Part shown: one piece after another, positions 62,530 through 64,000 of the stretch
How positions within the stretch are numbered: the stretch's first letter is position 1
Layout: every line of letters begins with the position of its first letter
Program-made: the position numbers and the translations under genes
Notes under the pieces: generated by a model
Database searches by the model: none
Told to the model about the DNA's origin: nothing
What the model saw: only the letters and a program-made list of their open reading frames with translations
Assembly (NCBI GenBank): GCA_965602275.1
Contig: CBFCXZ010000003.1
Location: 1 to 64,000, forward strand
Reading direction: 5' to 3'
DNA: 64,000 nucleotides
Source: Sulfurovum sp965602275
Lineage (GTDB): Bacteria > Campylobacterota > Campylobacteria > Campylobacterales > Sulfurovaceae

Positions 62530-62637
62530 CCCCGACCTAAGTGTACGGGGTATGAATCGGTTTTAAATTTATTGATGAGCCGTAACTCACGATAAATTGG
62601 TATCAAGGTTGATAATGAATCGACCCAAAGGTCGGGG
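62530..62637. mobile_element. structured non-coding element, possible IS200/IS605-type remnant or omega-RNA-like
   Basis: Outer arms CCCCGACCT (62530-62538) and AGGTCGGGG (62629-62637) pair perfectly. Inside lie AATTTAT (62566-62572) and ATAAATT (62592-62598), with GAG/CTC pairing further in. Small hairpins close each end (CCCCG/CGGGG; CGACC-CAAA-GGTCG). The layout resembles the right end and guide-RNA region of TnpB-carrying elements, with no tnpA or tnpB left. It could also be the terminator of the ppk2 operon. Confidence 0.4.
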
Positions 62638-62679
62638 AATTATTCCCAACTAAGATTCAAGATAGAACCTTCATGTTTT

Positions 62680-62848
62680 TCATGGTAAATTTTGCAGATG
62701 CCCATATTTTTTGTTAAGAACTCCTATGATATGATCATCATGTAACTCTGAAATAGGTATAAGGGCTTTTTACCATTACTGTCAATAACTCAGTTCTGAT
62801 ACTCTCTATTTCCTGCCATGCAGACTCCATTAACTTTTTATCTAACAT
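62680..62848 (-). pseudogene. frameshifted small ORF
   Basis: ATG at 62848 with AAGGAAAAGAGT before it opens MLDKKLMESAWQEIESIRTE and stops at 62738 after 36 codons. Removing one A from an A5 run would join it to a frame continuing ALIPISELHDDHIIGVLNKK to 62680, giving about 56 residues. It lies directly downstream of the mgtE relic. Unrecognised. Confidence 0.35.
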
Positions 62849-62858
62849 ACTCTTTTCC

Positions 62859-63127
62859 TTAACTGTTGATGTCAGGTATCCACATCGTGGCAAACCATAA
62901 AAATGAGAAAAAACCGATCACATCAACCAAAGTAACGACAATAACCGAACTGGCGATCGCCGGATCAATATTTACGGCTTTAAGTCCAAGCGGTACATAC
63001 GCAGCTAATATACTGCAAAGACAAAAGTAACAAACATCGATGCCGCCATTACTCCACCCAGATGCCATGAGGAAAACCAGACATAAGATATAATGGTGCC
63101 TAAGACAGCAAACAGTATACCATTGAT
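62859..63127 (-). pseudogene. 3' remnant of an MgtE-type magnesium transporter gene
   Basis: The minus strand encodes the C-terminal membrane part of MgtE in two frames: FINGILFAVLGTIISYVWF and GGVMAASMFVTFVF, then after a frameshift near 63020 AAYVPLGLKAVNIDPAIASS and VVTLVDVIGFFSF up to the stop. NIDPAIAS and the TLVDVIGF segment are typical of MgtE pore helices. The 5' part is missing; the relic abuts the ppk2 fragment at about 63127. Confidence 0.7.
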
Positions 63128-63244
63128 GAAGGCAGAGATGAAAATCTTGATTATACACTTGATCCTGAAGTAGTTATCTCCGGGGCTAGAGAGATAGAAA
63201 TCATGAATGCCCAAAGAACAAGCAGTGGGAAGTTTATAGGTTGA
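63126..63244 (+). pseudogene. 3' fragment of a third ppk2 copy
   Basis: These 119 bases align without gaps to 61519-61637, the end of ppk2 copy 1, at a constant offset of 1607. The reading frame is kept: LDYTLDPEVVISGAREIEIM then AQRTSSGKFIG and a TGA stop. There is no start and no kinase core. Confidence 0.88.
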
Positions 63245-63474
63245 TCTTTGACGAATTTGTGATCCCTGATCTGGAATCTAATTTGTGTATAAATAGTATG
63301 AGGGTCGATACCTTAGCCTTTCATTGAAGAGAAAATGAGAAATAGGCTTATAAGGGTCTCTATCCCTTGCTTAAAGTCTTATTTGCTACATAATAATGAA
63401 AATTGGAAAGAAATATAGCTATAATTAATGCTTACTTAAACGGATAGCTGATTTACTAAAGTTGGGAGTTACCT

Positions 63475-64000
63475 ATGGTTGGTTCACTTGTTGGATATGT
63501 CTCTATTTTACTGTTTATTATTGCCTATTTAATGATAAGCTTTGAAGAAAAAATTGCGATCAATAAATCTAAACCGGCACTTTTAGCCGGCACTTTGATC
63601 TATGTTCTCATTGCATGGCATTACGTTTTTTATGGGCTTGATATTGCCCCACTACAAGAAAATATACATCATTTGATCGTTGAGATAGCTTCTATCTATT
63701 TCTTTTTATTTGTCGCGATGACGTATATAGATTCACTCATAGAAAGAGGTGTTTTTGAAGCGTTAAAATTTAAATTGCTTCAAAAAGGATACAATTATAA
63801 GAAACTTTTTTGGATAACAGGTTTTATTGCATTTTTTCTGAGTCCTGTTGCAGACAACCTAACAACGGCGCTGGTTTTATCGACAGTTTTGCTGACACTG
63901 GAACATCATAATCGGCAGTTTTTAATTTTAGGGGCTATCAATATTGTCGTTGCAGCCAATGCCGGGGGTGCCTGGTCGCCTTTTGGAGACATCACTACGC
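63475..64000 (+). CDS. nhaD: NhaD-type Na+/H+ antiporter, N-terminal part (cut by window end)
   Basis: The first 175 codons of a membrane protein with six or so hydrophobic segments. It matches NhaD of the ion-transporter superfamily: FEEKIAINKSKPALLAGTLI near residue 22, FFLFVAMTYIDSLIERGVFE near 80, FFLSPVADNLTTALVLSTVL near 120, and NIVVAANAGGAWSPFGDITT at the window edge. GGGAG at 63464 precedes the ATG at 63475. It would exchange Na+ for H+. Confidence 0.9.
   Translation, partial: MVGSLVGYVSILLFIIAYLMISFEEKIAINKSKPALLAGTLIYVLIAWHYVFYGLDIAPLQENIHHLIVEIASIYFFLFVAMTYIDSLIERGVFEALKFKLLQKGYNYKKLFWITGFIAFFLSPVADNLTTALVLSTVLLTLEHHNRQFLILGAINIVVAANAGGAWSPFGDITT

Larger units (their letters stand above)
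62512..63474. other. 963-base gene-free stretch with relics
   Basis: No intact gene is visible. It holds, in order, a structured IS-like element, a broken small ORF, the broken 3' end of an mgtE-type gene on the minus strand, a 3' fragment of ppk2 on the plus strand, and the promoter region of the NhaD gene. Confidence 0.7.

Overview
The window reads as chromosomal DNA from a sulfur/hydrogen-type member of the Campylobacterota, most like Sulfurovum or a close relative. This rests on gene content and order, not on a database search. The tgt / TrkA-like / aroB / mscS / mtaB / ftsH-like order matches Helicobacter pylori HP0281-HP0286 as I recall it. BioV (the Helicobacter-type pimeloyl-ACP esterase), a Campylobacter-like LpxB and a GnnA/GnnB pair for 2,3-diamino lipid A point the same way. 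Most of the window is AT-rich with tightly packed genes. I saw no rRNA, tRNA or CRISPR array.

Layout. 0.2-5.1 kb: a visibly more GC-rich block with glutamate decarboxylase, a nitrilase-superfamily amidase, an MFS efflux gene broken by an in-frame stop, and an AEC transporter. 5.2-13 kb: a minus-strand operon (TrkA-like, aroB, mscS, mtaB, an FtsH-like ATPase that has lost its protease motif, bioV). 13-20 kb: tgt, a CPA2 antiporter, small proteins, and a methylthioribose salvage operon (mtnK, mtnA, class II aldolase). 20-29.5 kb: sensor and stress proteins (hemerythrin-PAS, CZB, PAS), a cytosolic 5'-nucleotidase, LemA with a DUF2207 protein, and several unrecognised periplasmic proteins. 29.7-34.4 kb: clpB, an L,D-transpeptidase-like protein and NhaC. 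34.5-38.3 kb: a lipid A operon lpxB-gnnB-gnnA followed by a degenerate LpxA paralogue. 38.6-48.5 kb: queH, fabZ-lpxA-clpX-mreB-mreC, carB, a YrdC-like protein and a HIT protein. 48.6-52.2 kb: GT39, a UPF0104 flippase-like protein and GT9. 53-62.5 kb: a phosphate/polyphosphate region in which a three-gene module (PiT transporter, Na/Pi cotransporter, 80-residue basic protein) occurs twice in tandem, followed by two PPK2 kinases. 62.5-63.4 kb: a recombination scar with a structured IS-like element, a broken mgtE end and a 3' fragment of a third ppk2. 63.5 kb to the end: the start of a NhaD antiporter.

The genes most worth attention are the second LpxA, whose aligned positions lack the catalytic histidines although it sits in the diamino-lipid A operon; the duplicated phosphate module with its unknown small protein; and the pseudoprotease FtsH. 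An operator-like palindrome recurs at 16.8 and 26.9 kb at the same distance from a TATAAT box. At 16.8 kb it is flanked by TATAAT boxes on both strands, so it may define a small regulon of uncharacterised genes. Several families of short palindromic repeats sit between genes at 13.0, 17.2, 27.5, 28.1, 29.5 and 47.7 kb.
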